NCBI RefSeq assembly: GCF_000019525.1
Contig: NC_010506.1
Coordinates: 4,402,001-4,466,000, forward strand
Length of the DNA: 64,000 nt
Direction of reading: 5' to 3'
From: Shewanella woodyi ATCC 51908
GTDB taxonomy: Bacteria > Pseudomonadota > Gammaproteobacteria > Enterobacterales > Shewanellaceae
Part shown: positions 19,518-27,966 of the stretch, piece by piece
Position numbering within the stretch: the first letter of the stretch is position 1
Layout of the letters: each line of letters opens with the position of its first letter
The notes under the pieces: generated by a model
The model's input: only the letters and a program-made list of their open reading frames with translations
Databases searched by the model: none
What the model was told of the DNA's origin: nothing
Position numbers and translations under genes: made by a program

Positions 19518-19619
19518 ACTAACTCCTCACTAAGGGGCTGATAGTAGCTTGCTAAAATGTGTAGCGAAGCGAAACTGAGCAAGCTGTTGCGTGTCCGTGC
19601 TTCATGGCCTTGTTATATT
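19518..19619 (-). repeat. attC-like palindrome
   Basis: On the minus strand the element starts TAACAAGGCC, has a perfect 8-bp inner stem AGCTTGCT / AGCAAGCT (forward 19546-19553 with 19578-19585) and ends CCCCTTAGTGAGGAGTTAG. Outer arms TAAC and GTTA (19520-19523 with 19612-19615) pair. This is the layout of marine integron attC sites, with imperfect core boxes. Confidence 0.5.
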
Positions 19620-19699
19620 TTAACTTTTATAGAAGGATAAAATTTTAAAGCCACCCACAATAAATCAATAACATAGCGCTAACTGAACAAGCTTTCAAC

Positions 19700-19807
19700 T
19701 TAGCCTGCCATTAAAGTTGTCAACTCGTCGATCTCACTGCCACTTATATCTGCTTTCGGCCAGTTAATATGGTTATTTATCGGAAGAGTAATGAATTTCA
19801 GGCAGGG
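19700..19807 (-). pseudogene. short coding-like remnant inside the element
   Basis: An open stretch between two stops reads PCLKFITLPINNHINWPKAD then a short acidic/hydrophobic tail ending LTTLMAG and a stop. It has no start codon or ribosome site. It looks like the end of a lost gene; the family is not recognised. Confidence 0.25.
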
Positions 19808-19887
19808 CTAGTTAGCTCAACCTATTGAAGAAAATTGAATTAAATGAAGAGTGATGTATGTGGGGGAAGTTAAGTTACACCTGACGA

Positions 19888-20865
19888 TTAACCATCTTCA
19901 AGATACTTGCAACACTTTGCAAAGTGTCGTCGACGCTTTTGAAGGTGCTCACAAAAAGATGTTAATTCTTGCGTGTTGCCAACAGGGCCGCGAAACAGTT
20001 CGCCAAACTCTGAGGTGAGCTTTATCCAGTTGTCCGATGAAATATTCAACCGCGTCAGTATCTTTGTGCTGTTAGCAGAGATAGAACCTCTCTTGTCATT
20101 ACGGATAATTCTGCCTGTTTCATCTACTAATTCTAGGTAGTCTTTTAGGGCAAAATTGATGCCTTTAGGTTGATTAAGCCGCTCATCTCCAATAAAGGGC
20201 AGTAATTGAGTGGGTTGCTCTCCTTTCAACGCAGCATTTACTCTAAGTTGTATACTCGTGTTGTCTGAACTCTCAAGTGTATCAGCCATTTGAGCTCGAA
20301 TAGGGTTGAGCTCAACATAAGCCATACAGGCCAACACCGCCGCTTCATCAAGCAAGGCTTGACTCTTAAACCTTCCCTCCCAGAATCGGCCTGTACACTT
20401 GTCCTTCTTATTTGCCATACGAGCAATTGGCTCATTAAGACACCTCATAAACCAAGATATATCACATAAGCGTGAGCGGTAAATGGCAACAAGGTGTTTT
20501 AACTTAGCAACTTGGTACTCTTCTATCACTTCACCCTTAGCAAACCTTTGAGTCAACTCGGTACCGTTAAACAGTTGATGCCACTGCTCTACGACTTCTC
20601 TATCCGTCCAACGATTCGCTAACTCTATATCTATCTGTAATACCAAATGAAGATGATTAGACATCACCGCATAAGCCGCTACATCAATAGCAAAAATATC
20701 ACCTAACTTGAGTAGCAGAGACTCAACCCAATCACGTCTATAATCATAATTCTTTCCCGTAAGCTCATCATTTCCAAATAGACGGGCACGGCGTGTCACT
20801 CTTGAACAACAATGGTACCAAGACGTGTCTTCAATGCTCATTTGTGTTCTTCTGGGGCGGGGCAT
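19888..20865 (-). CDS. REP-associated / IS200-like Y1 transposase
   Basis: A 325-aa HUH-type transposase. The HUH motif is present as NHLHLVL (about residues 70-76), followed downstream by the family stretch RFWEGRFKSQALLDE and YVELNPIRA. The N-terminus MPRPRRTQ is common in Shewanella/Vibrio RAYT-like proteins. The catalytic Tyr should lie between these motifs (IYRSRL region is a candidate). A GAGG ribosome site precedes the ATG. There is no accessory tnpB. Likely single-strand nicking and transposition of its own or dispersed REP-like repeats. Confidence 0.85.
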   Translation of the reverse strand: MPRPRRTQMSIEDTSWYHCCSRVTRRARLFGNDELTGKNYDYRRDWVESLLLKLGDIFAIDVAAYAVMSNHLHLVLQIDIELANRWTDREVVEQWHQLFNGTELTQRFAKGEVIEEYQVAKLKHLVAIYRSRLCDISWFMRCLNEPIARMANKKDKCTGRFWEGRFKSQALLDEAAVLACMAYVELNPIRAQMADTLESSDNTSIQLRVNAALKGEQPTQLLPFIGDERLNQPKGINFALKDYLELVDETGRIIRNDKRGSISANSTKILTRLNISSDNWIKLTSEFGELFRGPVGNTQELTSFCEHLQKRRRHFAKCCKYLEDG

Positions 20866-21040
20866 ATTAACCTCCTGCTTCTACCAATAACCAAAGTTTA
20901 GTAGGCGGATGAAAAACGCACCATTTATTGTGGGTGGCCCTATTTATTTATTTTGCAATTCAGCCAAAAGTTAACACGAAGAAATGTAATAAGCCTTCAT
21001 TCGAAGGCTAGCTAATTTTGAGGCATTCAATGTTAGCAAC

Positions 21041-22168
21041 CTAATGAACCTCTACAATGACTCTGTCGACTATAGAAAGTGCTGAGTCCATTCCAGAAAG
21101 ATCACTATGGATATCTCCATCTTGGCCCGAGTGATGACCTCTGCCAGCTAACCCCATCAGATAAAGCCTTTCAGGGTTATCAAAATTAAGAGTTGTTTCA
21201 TAAACCACGGAGGGCTGCGCAGAGAAACCGCTGCCAGAATAGATAGGATCTGAAGGGAAACGGTCGCTAGAGTAGTACTGGTTAAAATCAAAGGACTGAT
21301 TCATCTCCAGCTTCAATCTATACCTCCCACTGAGTTCGCTTTCAAGTTTGGTTCGATAGACAAAGTTATCACTCATGGTCGCGCCCGTGTAGGCGTCAGG
21401 TATCAGGTTTTCACCATGAGTAACAAACTGCCCCTCCTCATCCCGTATCCCTAATTGATGTAGAAAAACAGGTAAAGATTCCGGCCTTACTCGCTCAGAT
21501 TTAGATTCAGGCTCTACCACTAAATTAAAGGCATCTTCCATCTTGAAATCTGCTGTACTAAAAGGGTTATCTTTAAAAACAGTGGACTCATCAAGCTTAG
21601 TGACCCTATTTTCAAAATTGTTCTTTGCCAGTTTACTAGTCACATACAGAGGTTGAACCAACTCCCCCTCCATGGTTTCTAGCCAGATTGCATACTGAGG
21701 CCATAAAAAACTATCCCCAGTTCTTAGCTCTATAGTCAGCTCTTGCCCAGATAAAGATTTATCAGTTTTGTCTACCACAATGTATTGGTAACTCGGCGCT
21801 TCACCAAAAGTATCGGCAACTCTCAACTCCATGCCCCATTGATAAAAACGTTTTATGGGTCCATAGCCGTACCAGCTAAGACCGATCAAACTCGCTCCTA
21901 AAAACAGCACTAAGGGGAAACTGGCCTTATATCTCGACTTTTTGCCCCAAAACTTCAACGACAGATAGCTCTTTAAGGGAGAGAAGTTATTTTTAAGGTG
22001 TAAGATTGCAAATAGCAGCAAGCTAAAACCAAGCACTGTGTGTAGCATCGCCACAGGCATATAGTGGTTTTTAGCAAACATCAGCACAGAGGTGACTAAC
22101 ATAACAATCAAGCAAAGCAGTATCGACAAGCTCACAAGGGCTCGTGGGTTTAACCATCTATTCAACAT
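21041..22168 (-). CDS. membrane protein with DUF4405-like helices and ApbE-type flavinylation motif
   Basis: A 375-aa protein starting MLNRWLNPRALVS (weak AGAG site; the longer frame upstream is unlikely). Three hydrophobic helices (about 12-32, 38-57, 84-102) carry His35, His43 and His57, possible haem ligands as in DUF4405 proteins. The periplasmic part has a stretch like DUF2271 (WPQYAIWLETMEGELVQPLY). At residues 258-264 it reads DAYTGAT, matching the flavin-transferase target pattern DxxSGAT of NqrB and NqrC. I infer an extracytosolic electron-transfer protein with covalent FMN on Thr264. Domain names are by pattern only. It lies 94 bases after the CadC-type regulator. Confidence 0.6.
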   Translation of the reverse strand: MLNRWLNPRALVSLSILLCLIVMLVTSVLMFAKNHYMPVAMLHTVLGFSLLLFAILHLKNNFSPLKSYLSLKFWGKKSRYKASFPLVLFLGASLIGLSWYGYGPIKRFYQWGMELRVADTFGEAPSYQYIVVDKTDKSLSGQELTIELRTGDSFLWPQYAIWLETMEGELVQPLYVTSKLAKNNFENRVTKLDESTVFKDNPFSTADFKMEDAFNLVVEPESKSERVRPESLPVFLHQLGIRDEEGQFVTHGENLIPDAYTGATMSDNFVYRTKLESELSGRYRLKLEMNQSFDFNQYYSSDRFPSDPIYSGSGFSAQPSVVYETTLNFDNPERLYLMGLAGRGHHSGQDGDIHSDLSGMDSALSIVDRVIVEVH

Positions 22169-22262
22169 AACGACTCTATATAAGTGGAAAGTTGAATGAC
22201 TTTGCTTTGCTAGATTAAACCTCACCACAAAAACTTTCTAAAATTTTATCAAAACATTGATT

Positions 22263-23768
22263 TTAATTATTAAAATTTACTAGCGGGTGATCTATTTTTA
22301 ATTGATGTAGCTCAATCTGCTCTCTCGCCGCCATTAAAAACTCATCAGATAACGCCATATTTCCATTTTCACGGTAGAACTCAGCGAGTACTAATTTGGC
22401 AGTGCTGATCCCCATAGGGCAAAAAATAGCTCGGTGAAAATTAAGGGTATTTAAAAAAGCGGTTTCCGCCTTTTCCATCTTGCCAGACAGCTGGTAAAGC
22501 TTCCCTTTTGCCAATGAAGCATAAGCTAAATACAAACTATCACTCTCTTTAAGGCTATAGGTTAACGACTTGTCTAACTCAAGCATGGCTTTGTCAGCGG
22601 CTGTATCAAACAGAGTGATGGCTCGCCAATAATAGAGACGGCCAAGCCTAGCTTGCGACTTGTCTCTTACTTGGGTTATCGCAACATCAAGAAGCTCTCT
22701 AGCTCTGCTTAACATCTCTTGCTCAACAAACCATTGAGCGAGTAATAGTCGCACTCGATTGTTGTCTGGCTCTAGCTCCAGCACACTGATTAATAGCTGA
22801 TTAGCTGCTACCAGTTGCTTCTCTTTTTGTAACGCTATGGCGCGATGAATCATCTCGTTTTTAAGCTCACTTTCAAACTTAACCCTGAGTTGCTCGACCT
22901 TGCCACCTTGGTACACCAATACCGTTTTAGCTAAGGATATTAAGGCTTCATCCACATTGTCACTAAACAGAACCCCGACTTTGACATCATGTTGAAAGTG
23001 CAGTTTATAACTCAGCTTGTACTCATGCACAGAGCCAGAGAGTTCACTCTCAACAATCAAGTTGGCACCGGTAGTGTTAAAAACATTAGCTAGTTCATCT
23101 GCACTGTATGCCTTTGTCCGCTTTATCTGTGATACCAGTGGCAATACATATTCAGTGCTCATCACCTTTGCTCCTCTGCTCAGTTTCCCTATCAACTGAT
23201 CCATGGCACCTAGGGGCACCCAAAGATGATCTTGACCAGCCACATTATTAACAACAGGTAATACAATCACAGTCCCATCATTGGGAGTCGTAGGTTTGGA
23301 GGGAAAAAATAGAAAAATGAGCAAAAGTGATACGGTAAAAAAGTAGAGAGGCAAAGCTTGCTTACTCTTCCCCCAACCAAGTAGTAGACCCAGAGGGTTT
23401 TCAGAACCTAAATCAACACTTGGGGTTATTTGTGAAGGTGTGAGGCTTACAGTCTCACTGCAAGGGACACTGTTAACAGTAGCAACCCAGGCATAGCCTT
23501 TGCGGGGATAGGTTTGAATAACCTGAATCGGCCCAAATATTTTACGGATCTCACTGATGGTTTGAAACAGAACTTGTTCATCACAAACAACATCGTCCCA
23601 GACCTTAGCCAGTAAGCTCTCTTTATTCACGACATTGTCTTGCTGCTTAATAAGCTCAATGATTAATGCCAAGGTTTTTGGGCGTACAGTAACTTGTCGA
23701 TCATTAAATTGGATCTGATGTGTACTACAACATATAGAGAATCCATCTCCATAGTAGACCTTTGCCAC
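22263..23768 (-). CDS. CadC/ToxR-type transmembrane transcriptional regulator
   Basis: A 501-aa one-component regulator. Residues 1-100 form an OmpR/PhoB-like winged helix (TLALIIELIKQQDNVVNKES, RKIFGPIQVIQTYPRKGYAW), then a linker, one membrane helix at about 141-158 and a periplasmic part with TPR-like helices (270-480). The start is GTG with GAGG upstream. It probably senses an envelope signal and controls a neighbour such as the outer-membrane protein or the electron-transfer protein. Its 5' end is duplicated at 24926-25112. Confidence 0.85.
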   Translation of the reverse strand: MAKVYYGDGFSICCSTHQIQFNDRQVTVRPKTLALIIELIKQQDNVVNKESLLAKVWDDVVCDEQVLFQTISEIRKIFGPIQVIQTYPRKGYAWVATVNSVPCSETVSLTPSQITPSVDLGSENPLGLLLGWGKSKQALPLYFFTVSLLLIFLFFPSKPTTPNDGTVIVLPVVNNVAGQDHLWVPLGAMDQLIGKLSRGAKVMSTEYVLPLVSQIKRTKAYSADELANVFNTTGANLIVESELSGSVHEYKLSYKLHFQHDVKVGVLFSDNVDEALISLAKTVLVYQGGKVEQLRVKFESELKNEMIHRAIALQKEKQLVAANQLLISVLELEPDNNRVRLLLAQWFVEQEMLSRARELLDVAITQVRDKSQARLGRLYYWRAITLFDTAADKAMLELDKSLTYSLKESDSLYLAYASLAKGKLYQLSGKMEKAETAFLNTLNFHRAIFCPMGISTAKLVLAEFYRENGNMALSDEFLMAAREQIELHQLKIDHPLVNFNN

Positions 23769-23845
23769 TTAACAACCTCAAAAGTGATGAATGCTTAGGC
23801 AAGACAATAAAACAATACGGTAACAATTTGAAGTTAAAGAACTAA

Positions 23846-23881
23846 AAAGGCACTTAATACCGAGCAATATACAGTGCCTTT
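23846..23881 (-). terminator. terminator after outer-membrane protein gene
   Basis: AAAGGCACT / AGTGCCTTT (23846-23854 with 23873-23881) forms a 9-bp stem. The A-run at 23844-23848 gives a T-run on the minus strand. Confidence 0.75.
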
Positions 23882-23896
23882 CCATATGACAATCAT

Positions 23897-24460
23897 TTAA
23901 AAGCGATAACTCATGCCGAAATTGAAGCTGTGTACTTGTAACTCCTGCACTGGGACATATTGATACTCCAGATTTAAACCAAGACCCGATTGAAAACGAA
24001 CCTCCCAGCCGACAGCACCATAAAAATCGTTGCCACTACTTTCAATACTCTTAACCTCATCACTACTGAAAACGCCTCTAAAGTCATAATCTAGCTGATT
24101 GGCACTCATGCCAGCTTTAGCATAGAGATGGTTACTCTCAGAGAGTGGAACTTGCCCATAAACGGCGCCTCTAAAACCTTTATAGCTAATATTATCAACA
24201 CTAGTAAATACACCAGAAATTGCACTGACTATGCCACCAGTACCAGACATGACACCAGCTTCAAGACCAAAGTGCTCATTAAGCATGTATCGATAATAGA
24301 TATCAGAACTAAAACTGTCCCCAGCGCTAAATTCCTTGCCATCATTGGACTCAAAATCTTGAGATCCATAGCCGACGCTCCCGCCAATAATATGATCTGA
24401 TTCACCAGCATAGGCCACAGAACTCATTAGGCAGAAGGCCACCAACAGTACGTTTCTCAT
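23897..24460 (-). CDS. outer-membrane beta-barrel protein (omp1)
   Basis: A 187-aa secreted protein: signal peptide MRNVLLVAFCLMSSVAYA, then an eight-strand barrel-like sequence with alternating aromatics and a terminal Phe (FNFGMSYRF), the usual outer-membrane insertion signal. The second ATG is preferred because AAGGGA is correctly spaced for it. It is a paralog of the protein at 33402-33974, and a third broken copy lies at 32100-32240. Function unknown; similar small OmpA-like/OmpW-like barrels are common in Shewanella. Confidence 0.8.
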   Translation of the reverse strand: MRNVLLVAFCLMSSVAYAGESDHIIGGSVGYGSQDFESNDGKEFSAGDSFSSDIYYRYMLNEHFGLEAGVMSGTGGIVSAISGVFTSVDNISYKGFRGAVYGQVPLSESNHLYAKAGMSANQLDYDFRGVFSSDEVKSIESSGNDFYGAVGWEVRFQSGLGLNLEYQYVPVQELQVHSFNFGMSYRF

Positions 24461-24641
24461 ATTCATTCCCTTATTGTGAGGTTTAGTCACTCTATTTATG
24501 CACTACAACTCAAGTTACATCTGTTAGTAATATTGAGCATAAGTAGCTTACAACTCAAAACAGCAACATTATCAGCAATGCTGCCAAGAAAGCTGTACTG
24601 AAACTGAACACATCAAAAAATATCAGGTCACGGGACTATTT

Positions 24642-24925
24642 TTATTCTTGAGTCTCTGGTGGAGAGAAGAGTTTCCCCCACCTCTGCTTTAGCGTCAGCC
24701 CAGATGCAAACGCGTCACTGAACATATCTCGCCATTCGCTAAAAGTCACAACAAGGGGGTTATGGCTATTAATAGGTTTAGTGATCCCATACTCAACGCT
24801 CTCCTCCTCTTTAACATAAGTGCCAAATATCTTGTCCCAAACAATCAAGACTCCAGCATAATTTTTATCGATATATTGAGGGTTACGGCCGTGATGCACT
24901 CTGTGATGAGATGGCGTATTAATCC
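24642..24925 (-). pseudogene. C-terminal remnant of a sterol-desaturase/fatty-acid-hydroxylase gene
   Basis: The frame gives the last ~94 codons of a membrane hydroxylase: the His-box NTPSHHRVHHGRNP and the following YIDKNYAGVLIVWDKIFGTY are diagnostic of the sterol desaturase family. All the N-terminal two thirds are missing: at 24925 the sequence switches to a copy of the cadC 5' region. There is no plausible start; GTG at 24899 lies inside the His-box. It is a deletion relic at a recombination junction. Confidence 0.8.
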
Positions 24926-25112
24926 TTAGCCAGTAAGCTCTCTTTACTCACCACATTATCTTGCTGCTCAATGATCAATGATCAATTCCAAGATTTTGGG
25001 CGCACAATAACTTGGCGTTCATTAAATTGGATCTGATGTGTACTACAACATATAAAGAATCCATCTCAATAGTAAACCTTTGCCACTTAGCAACCTCAAG
25101 CTCAAAAGTGAT
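24926..25112 (-). pseudogene. cadC' fragment: duplicated 5' end of the CadC-type gene
   Basis: About 185 bases match 23605-23795 closely (blocks such as TTAGCCAGTAAGCTCTCTTTA, AAATTGGATCTGATGTG and ACCTTTGCCACTTA recur in order). It covers the first ~55 codons of the winged-helix domain plus the upstream leader. A small deletion and substitutions disrupt the frame. It is the left boundary of the lux insertion. Confidence 0.85.
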
Positions 25113-25351
25113 AAAAACTGTAAAGCATTACCTCAAAACTAAAGTTATACGACTAAAAATAAAAGAGTTTATTTAATTAATAACTTTCCTCCTCCAATGT
25201 TTTATCTTCAGTTATTCCTCTCAACTGACAACATATCCAGTATCTCTTTGCTTTAGATTCAATATGAATAAAAGAGTTGAATCAGTTATTAAGATCTTTT
25301 TATAAGTAATAAATTCAAAGTAAAGCATCTATTTACAATTATATTTCCCCT

Positions 25352-25371
25352 ACCTGTTACATCGTACAGTT
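25352..25371 (+). promoter_or_regulatory. lux box (LuxR-type operator)
   Basis: ACCTGTTACATCGTACAGTT matches the Vibrio fischeri lux box ACCTGTAGGATCGTACAGGT (recalled) at 16 of 20 positions. Both outer half-sites are kept. It lies 180 bases ahead of luxC and 21 bases ahead of a -10-like hexamer. A LuxR-family protein with acyl-homoserine lactone would be the expected activator; none is encoded in the window. Confidence 0.8.
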
Positions 25372-25376
25372 TAACG

Positions 25377-25398
25377 CCCCCCCCCACCTTGTTACTGT
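25377..25398 (+). promoter_or_regulatory. nine-C tract and -10 region of the lux promoter
   Basis: Nine consecutive C (25377-25385) lie between the lux box and a -10-like TACTGT (25393-25398). The lux box to -10 spacing of 21 bases equals that of the V. fischeri luxI promoter as I recall it. The exact start point is an inference, about 25404. Confidence 0.55.
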
Positions 25399-25551
25399 TT
25401 AGAAAAAGGAGTTTGAATAGAAATAAGCTGAGTAAATATAAGGATATAGAGAAGGTCCAATAAGTCTTATCAATGTTCATACAACAGCACGTCAACTCTA
25501 TTTTTAAAGCTAGATAATGACAACTTAGTATTAATTAAAGGCAAATTGGAA

Positions 25552-26991
25552 ATGAAGAAATATATTCCTATGATAATTGGCGGTGTGATCCAAGAAGAGA
25601 AACTAGAAAATAATAGAGAGCTGACGTTAAGCAGTGACAATAAGGTTTCGCTGCCTATTCTTGACAAGGTTCTTGCCGAAAAAGTCGTTGCACACACTAT
25701 AGATAATAAATTAACCCTGAATAAAATTGTTAACTTCCTATATACCGTTGGGCAGCGCTGGAAAAGTGAGGAGTACGCACGACGTCGCACTTATATCCGA
25801 GACTTACAAAACTTTCTTGGATACTCGAGTGAGATGGCTAAATTAGAAGCCAATTGGATTGCGATGTTGTTATGTTCCAAAAGTGCTCTATATGACATTG
25901 TAAGCAATGATTTAAGCTCACAACATATTATTGACGAGTGGCTTCCACAAGGAGACTGCTATGTAAAAGCACTCCCCAAAGGGAGAAGCGTTCACTTACT
26001 TGCTGGTAATGTTCCTTTATCGGGTATCACCTCAATTCTTAGGGCGATTCTAACTAAGAATGAATGCGTGATTAAAACCTCTTCAACCGACCCCTTTACA
26101 GCAACAGCCTTAGTTTCAAGTTTTATTGATGTAGATTCAGAGCACACTATCACTCGATCAATGTCAGTGATGTATTGGTCTCACAATGAAGAGATCTCAT
26201 TGCCATTGAAAATTATGAACAGTGCCGATGTTGTTATCGCTTGGGGAGGAGATGATGCCATTAAGTGGGCGATAAAACACACTCCGCCCCATGCAAATAT
26301 CTTAAAGTTCGGCCCTAAAAAAAGCCTTACTGTTATCGATAACCCTAAAGATTTGACTGCAGCTGCTATAGGGGTCGCTCATGATATCTGTTTTTATGAT
26401 CAACAAGCCTGCTTCTCCACACAAAGCGTTTATTACATAGGTGAACAGCTAGCTTCATTTATTCATGAACTCGAAAAACAGTTAACTATCTATTCAAAAA
26501 TATTGCCCAAGGGAACTCAGACTTTTGATGAAAAAGCAGCATTCAGTCTAACTGACAAGGAGTGCTTATTTTCTGGATTCCAAGTTAATAAAGGAGAAAA
26601 CCAAAGCTGGTTGATCATAAATTCTTCTCTAAATAACGTTGGCAATCAACCTCTCTCTCGCTCTGTATATATCCATCAAGCCAGTGATATCAAAGAGGTA
26701 CTTCCTTTTGTCAATAAAGGAGCAACACAGACAGTTTCAATATTCCCTTGGAAATCTTCATTTAAATACAGAGACCAACTCGCTGAGCATGGTGCTGAAC
26801 GTATTGTTGAATCAGGCATGAACAACATTTTTCGTGTTGGAGGTTCACATGACGGTATGCGACCTCTTCAGCATTTAGTGAACTACATATCCCAAGAGAG
26901 GCCCTCAAGTTATACAACCAAAGATGTCGCTGTCGAAATAGAACAAACCCGCTATTTAGAAGAAGACAAGTTTCTCGTCTTCGTCCCTTAA
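25552..26991 (+). CDS. luxC: acyl-CoA/fatty-acid reductase, luciferase aldehyde supply
   Basis: A 479-aa NADPH-dependent fatty acid reductase, first gene of the bioluminescence operon. It forms a complex with LuxE and LuxD that makes the long-chain aldehyde substrate of luciferase. Aldehyde-dehydrogenase-like fold; the active Cys is expected in [13 protein letters not shown]. The ATG at 25552 is used (GGAA just upstream); the TTG two codons earlier lacks a site. The gene is more AT-rich than the flanking housekeeping genes. Confidence 0.96.
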   Translation: MKKYIPMIIGGVIQEEKLENNRELTLSSDNKVSLPILDKVLAEKVVAHTIDNKLTLNKIVNFLYTVGQRWKSEEYARRRTYIRDLQNFLGYSSEMAKLEANWIAMLLCSKSALYDIVSNDLSSQHIIDEWLPQGDCYVKALPKGRSVHLLAGNVPLSGITSILRAILTKNECVIKTSSTDPFTATALVSSFIDVDSEHTITRSMSVMYWSHNEEISLPLKIMNSADVVIAWGGDDAIKWAIKHTPPHANILKFGPKKSLTVIDNPKDLTAAAIGVAHDICFYDQQACFSTQSVYYIGEQLASFIHELEKQLTIYSKILPKGTQTFDEKAAFSLTDKECLFSGFQVNKGENQSWLIINSSLNNVGNQPLSRSVYIHQASDIKEVLPFVNKGATQTVSIFPWKSSFKYRDQLAEHGAERIVESGMNNIFRVGGSHDGMRPLQHLVNYISQERPSSYTTKDVAVEIEQTRYLEEDKFLVFVP

Positions 26992-27008
26992 CTAAGAAAG
27001 GAAATGAT

Positions 27009-27926
27009 ATGACTAATGAAGATACTTTCTCAACGATTGATCATGCTATCAATCTAGAGACAGGTAAAACGATTCGAGTTTGGGAAACTTTCCCAAAAGA
27101 TAACTCCTTAGTGAAAAATAACACCATTCTGATTGCTTCAGGCTTTGCTAGAAGAATGGATCACTTTGCAGGGTTAGCAGAGTATCTATCATCGAATGGA
27201 TTCCACGTTATTCGTTATGACTCTCTGCACCACGTGGGACTAAGTAGCGGTAATATAAATGAATTTTCAATGACAATAGGAAAAAAAAGCCTACTCACAG
27301 TCATCGAGTGGCTCAAGAGGCGTAATATTAATAAATTTGGCCTTATCGCCGCAAGTTTATCGGCCAGAATAGCCTATGATGTCGCCAACGAAATTGACCT
27401 CTCCTTCTTAGTTACTGCCGTTGGTGTCGTGAACCTACGTGACACCTTAGAGAGAGCCCTTAAATATGATTACCTACAACTCCCAATTGAAGAACTCCCC
27501 GAAGATCTTGACTTCGAAGGGCATAATTTAGGCTCAGAGATATTTGTGACTGACTGCTTTAAACATCAGTGGGACACCTTCAACTCAACCAAGAATAAAA
27601 TGAAAGACTTAAACATTCCCTTCATTGCCTTCACTGCCAATGATGATTCCTGGGTTAAACAAAATGAAGTATTAGAGTTAATAGAAAGTTTGAACCCTGA
27701 GAAATGCCAACTGTATTCATTAATTGGAAGTTCACATGACTTAGGTGAAAACCTGGTTGTTTTAAGAAACTTTTATCAGTCAGTAACAAAGGCCGCAATC
27801 GCTTTAGACAAAGGCAGCCTAAATCTTGACATTAATATTATCGAACCAAAATTTGAAGATATAACCAGCGTTACGGTTAAAGAACGAAGGTTAAAACATA
27901 ATATTGAATCTCTTGAGTTGGCTTAA
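27009..27926 (+). CDS. luxD: acyl transferase (myristoyl-ACP thioesterase)
   Basis: A 305-aa alpha/beta-hydrolase that releases fatty acid from acyl-ACP for LuxE/LuxC. The nucleophile Ser lies in AASLSARIAYDV (about residue 114) and the catalytic His in GSSHDLGEN near residue 241, as in other LuxD. AAAGGAAA precedes the ATG, 17 bases after luxC. Confidence 0.96.
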   Translation: MTNEDTFSTIDHAINLETGKTIRVWETFPKDNSLVKNNTILIASGFARRMDHFAGLAEYLSSNGFHVIRYDSLHHVGLSSGNINEFSMTIGKKSLLTVIEWLKRRNINKFGLIAASLSARIAYDVANEIDLSFLVTAVGVVNLRDTLERALKYDYLQLPIEELPEDLDFEGHNLGSEIFVTDCFKHQWDTFNSTKNKMKDLNIPFIAFTANDDSWVKQNEVLELIESLNPEKCQLYSLIGSSHDLGENLVVLRNFYQSVTKAAIALDKGSLNLDINIIEPKFEDITSVTVKERRLKHNIESLELA

Positions 27927-27966
27927 ATGATTAAACATACCGTTATTTACAATTAAGGAAAATATT

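Larger units (their letters stand above)
19650..20938 (-). mobile_element. Y1-transposase element bounded by 16-bp inverted repeats
   Basis: GCCACCCACAATAAAT at 19650-19665 and its exact reverse complement at 20923-20938 enclose the transposase gene and about 200 bases of non-coding sequence. Exact 16-base arms at both sides of a single-strand transposase gene fit a REP-associated (RAYT) arrangement. Confidence 0.6.
25113..25551 (+). promoter_or_regulatory. lux operon control region
   Basis: 439 AT-rich bases between the cadC' relic and luxC, with no gene. It holds the lux box, the C-tract promoter and a leader of about 150 bases. I see no clear CRP site. Confidence 0.7.

Noticed and set aside
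24926..25112. Possible functional small DNA-binding protein made from the duplicated cadC winged-helix start.
   Set aside because: The copy has a deletion and substitutions that break the frame, and it covers only about 55 codons of the domain.
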